A stretch of 64,000 nt of DNA from a virus. The first letter of the stretch is position 1, and every line of letters begins with the position of its first letter. The notes beneath the pieces were generated by a model. It ran no database searches. It was not told the DNA's origin and worked only from the letters and a program-made list of their open reading frames with translations. The translations under genes were made by a program, and so were the position numbers. This document shows, one piece after another, positions 63,464 to 64,000 of the stretch. The stretch spans positions 1 to 64,000 of IMG/VR virus record IMGVR_UViG_3300012205_000277; one strand, written 5' to 3'.

Positions 63464-63972
63464 GGTTTCTCCATTCGCAGATAATCTTCGATATCTTCTT
63501 TCGTGACATCGCGGAGGTCGGCGGGCCGGCTTTCGTCATCCCATTTGCGCTGCCTCGCGCCAAGATCATAGCCACCTTCCGATACCCAGCGCTCGTTGTA
63601 TCCAACGGGCCACTTCATGCCTTTGATACTCCAAAGCGAAAATTCATTGGATGTATCCACTAATCTGGATTCGGCTGGAAAAAGTTCGATGGCTTCTTCC
63701 TCCGGGCCGAGCAATTCATTTTTGATTCTCTGGAAGTGCCGCCAATCGCGGCGTGTGCTGCGAGCGTGATCGTGTATGGAGAGTTGAATTACTGTCCCAA
63801 CTTCGATTCCATCCTTGTCGAAGAGTGGTGTCTCGCGTTTGTGAACGGTGTATAAATTGTTTCTGTATATCGATGTCTCTCTCTCATTCTTCTGTTCCAT
63901 GCGCTTTCCCAAGTCTGTGTCCGGGGCTCTGGATACGCCAAAAGCTGGCTGGAGCGGCTCCCATTTGATCAT
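63460..63972 (-). CDS. DUF7694-like protein
   Basis: A 170-aa protein. TVIQLSIHDHARSTRRDWRH, FQRIKNELLGPEEEAIELFP and AESRLVDTSNEFSLWS match a phage family often named DUF7694 (DWR...QxIKNExxGPExEAxELxPAESRLVD). The last part (GMKWPVGYNERWVSE) is also conserved. Function unknown. Only 28 nt remain to the window edge. Confidence 0.75.
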   Translation of the reverse strand: MIKWEPLQPAFGVSRAPDTDLGKRMEQKNERETSIYRNNLYTVHKRETPLFDKDGIEVGTVIQLSIHDHARSTRRDWRHFQRIKNELLGPEEEAIELFPAESRLVDTSNEFSLWSIKGMKWPVGYNERWVSEGGYDLGARQRKWDDESRPADLRDVTKEDIEDYLRMEKP

Positions 63973-64000
63973 TCGAGTTCCTTTCTCATTTTGGCGCGAA

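Noticed and set aside
1-64000. Whole-genome reassignment of TAG to an amino acid
   Set aside because: Many genes end in TAG at sensible places, two with tandem second stops, and the capsid, portal and terminase have no internal TAG.

Overview
The window is a stretch of a tailed double-stranded DNA phage genome (Caudoviricetes), or a prophage. It carries a terminase large subunit, a portal, a MuF-like head protein, a prohead protease, a major capsid protein, a tail fiber, a DnaB-type helicase, an ATP-dependent ligase and a clamp-loader-like ATPase. Most of the rest are short phage genes joined by ATGA, GTGA or TAATG overlaps. I see no ribosomal or host housekeeping genes and no integrase. The host cannot be read with confidence; base composition and gene style would fit a soil bacterium such as an acidobacterium, but that is a guess. 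No DNA polymerase and no certain endolysin lie inside the window.

Layout. (1) 1-8900, minus strand: a tail fiber running off the left edge, then a surface-sugar cluster of three GT-A type glycosyltransferases, a CgeB-like glycosyltransferase, a UDP-sugar dehydrogenase and a methyltransferase, interrupted by an HNH endonuclease. (2) 8900-22070, minus: virion genes (small head proteins, capsid with an extra domain, His-rich protein, protease, MuF-like protein, regulators, and a portal that contains an intein and ends in a 2H-phosphoesterase-like domain). (3) 22100-30650, minus: small zinc-binding, ASCH and methyltransferase genes followed by replication genes (DnaB). (4) 30650-33100: the main non-coding region, with a leftward promoter, a cluster of CCTAGGC palindromes, a GCATCGCA-rich segment and two leftward terminators. 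(5) 33100-47724, mostly plus: a holin-like protein, a lipoprotein, the terminase, a peptidyl-tRNA-hydrolase-like gene, a tRNA with a CUA (amber) anticodon, and many small accessory genes. (6) 47730-63972, minus: a PurA/PurZ-like synthetase, a vWA protein, a Gp37/Gp68 (DUF5131) protein, a methyltransferase, a clamp-loader ATPase, a SWIM protein, a ParB-domain protein and a WGR-ligase.

Most notable is 39050-39640. A gene resembling PTH2 peptidyl-tRNA hydrolases is open in frame back to an ATG at 39050, but its third codon is TAG. The first three codons therefore form a two-codon minigene, a class of sequence whose toxicity is known to depend on peptidyl-tRNA hydrolase. Just downstream lie a degenerate tRNA-like sequence and an intact-looking tRNA with anticodon CUA that could read that TAG. 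The next promoter has its -35 box inside a perfect 13-bp inverted repeat that starts at the tRNA 3' end. Other points of interest are the portal-intein-2H fusion, a chimeric gene carrying a portal fragment, a plus-strand small RNA inside the minus-strand virion block, duplicated leader or promoter elements, and candidate anti-defence genes.
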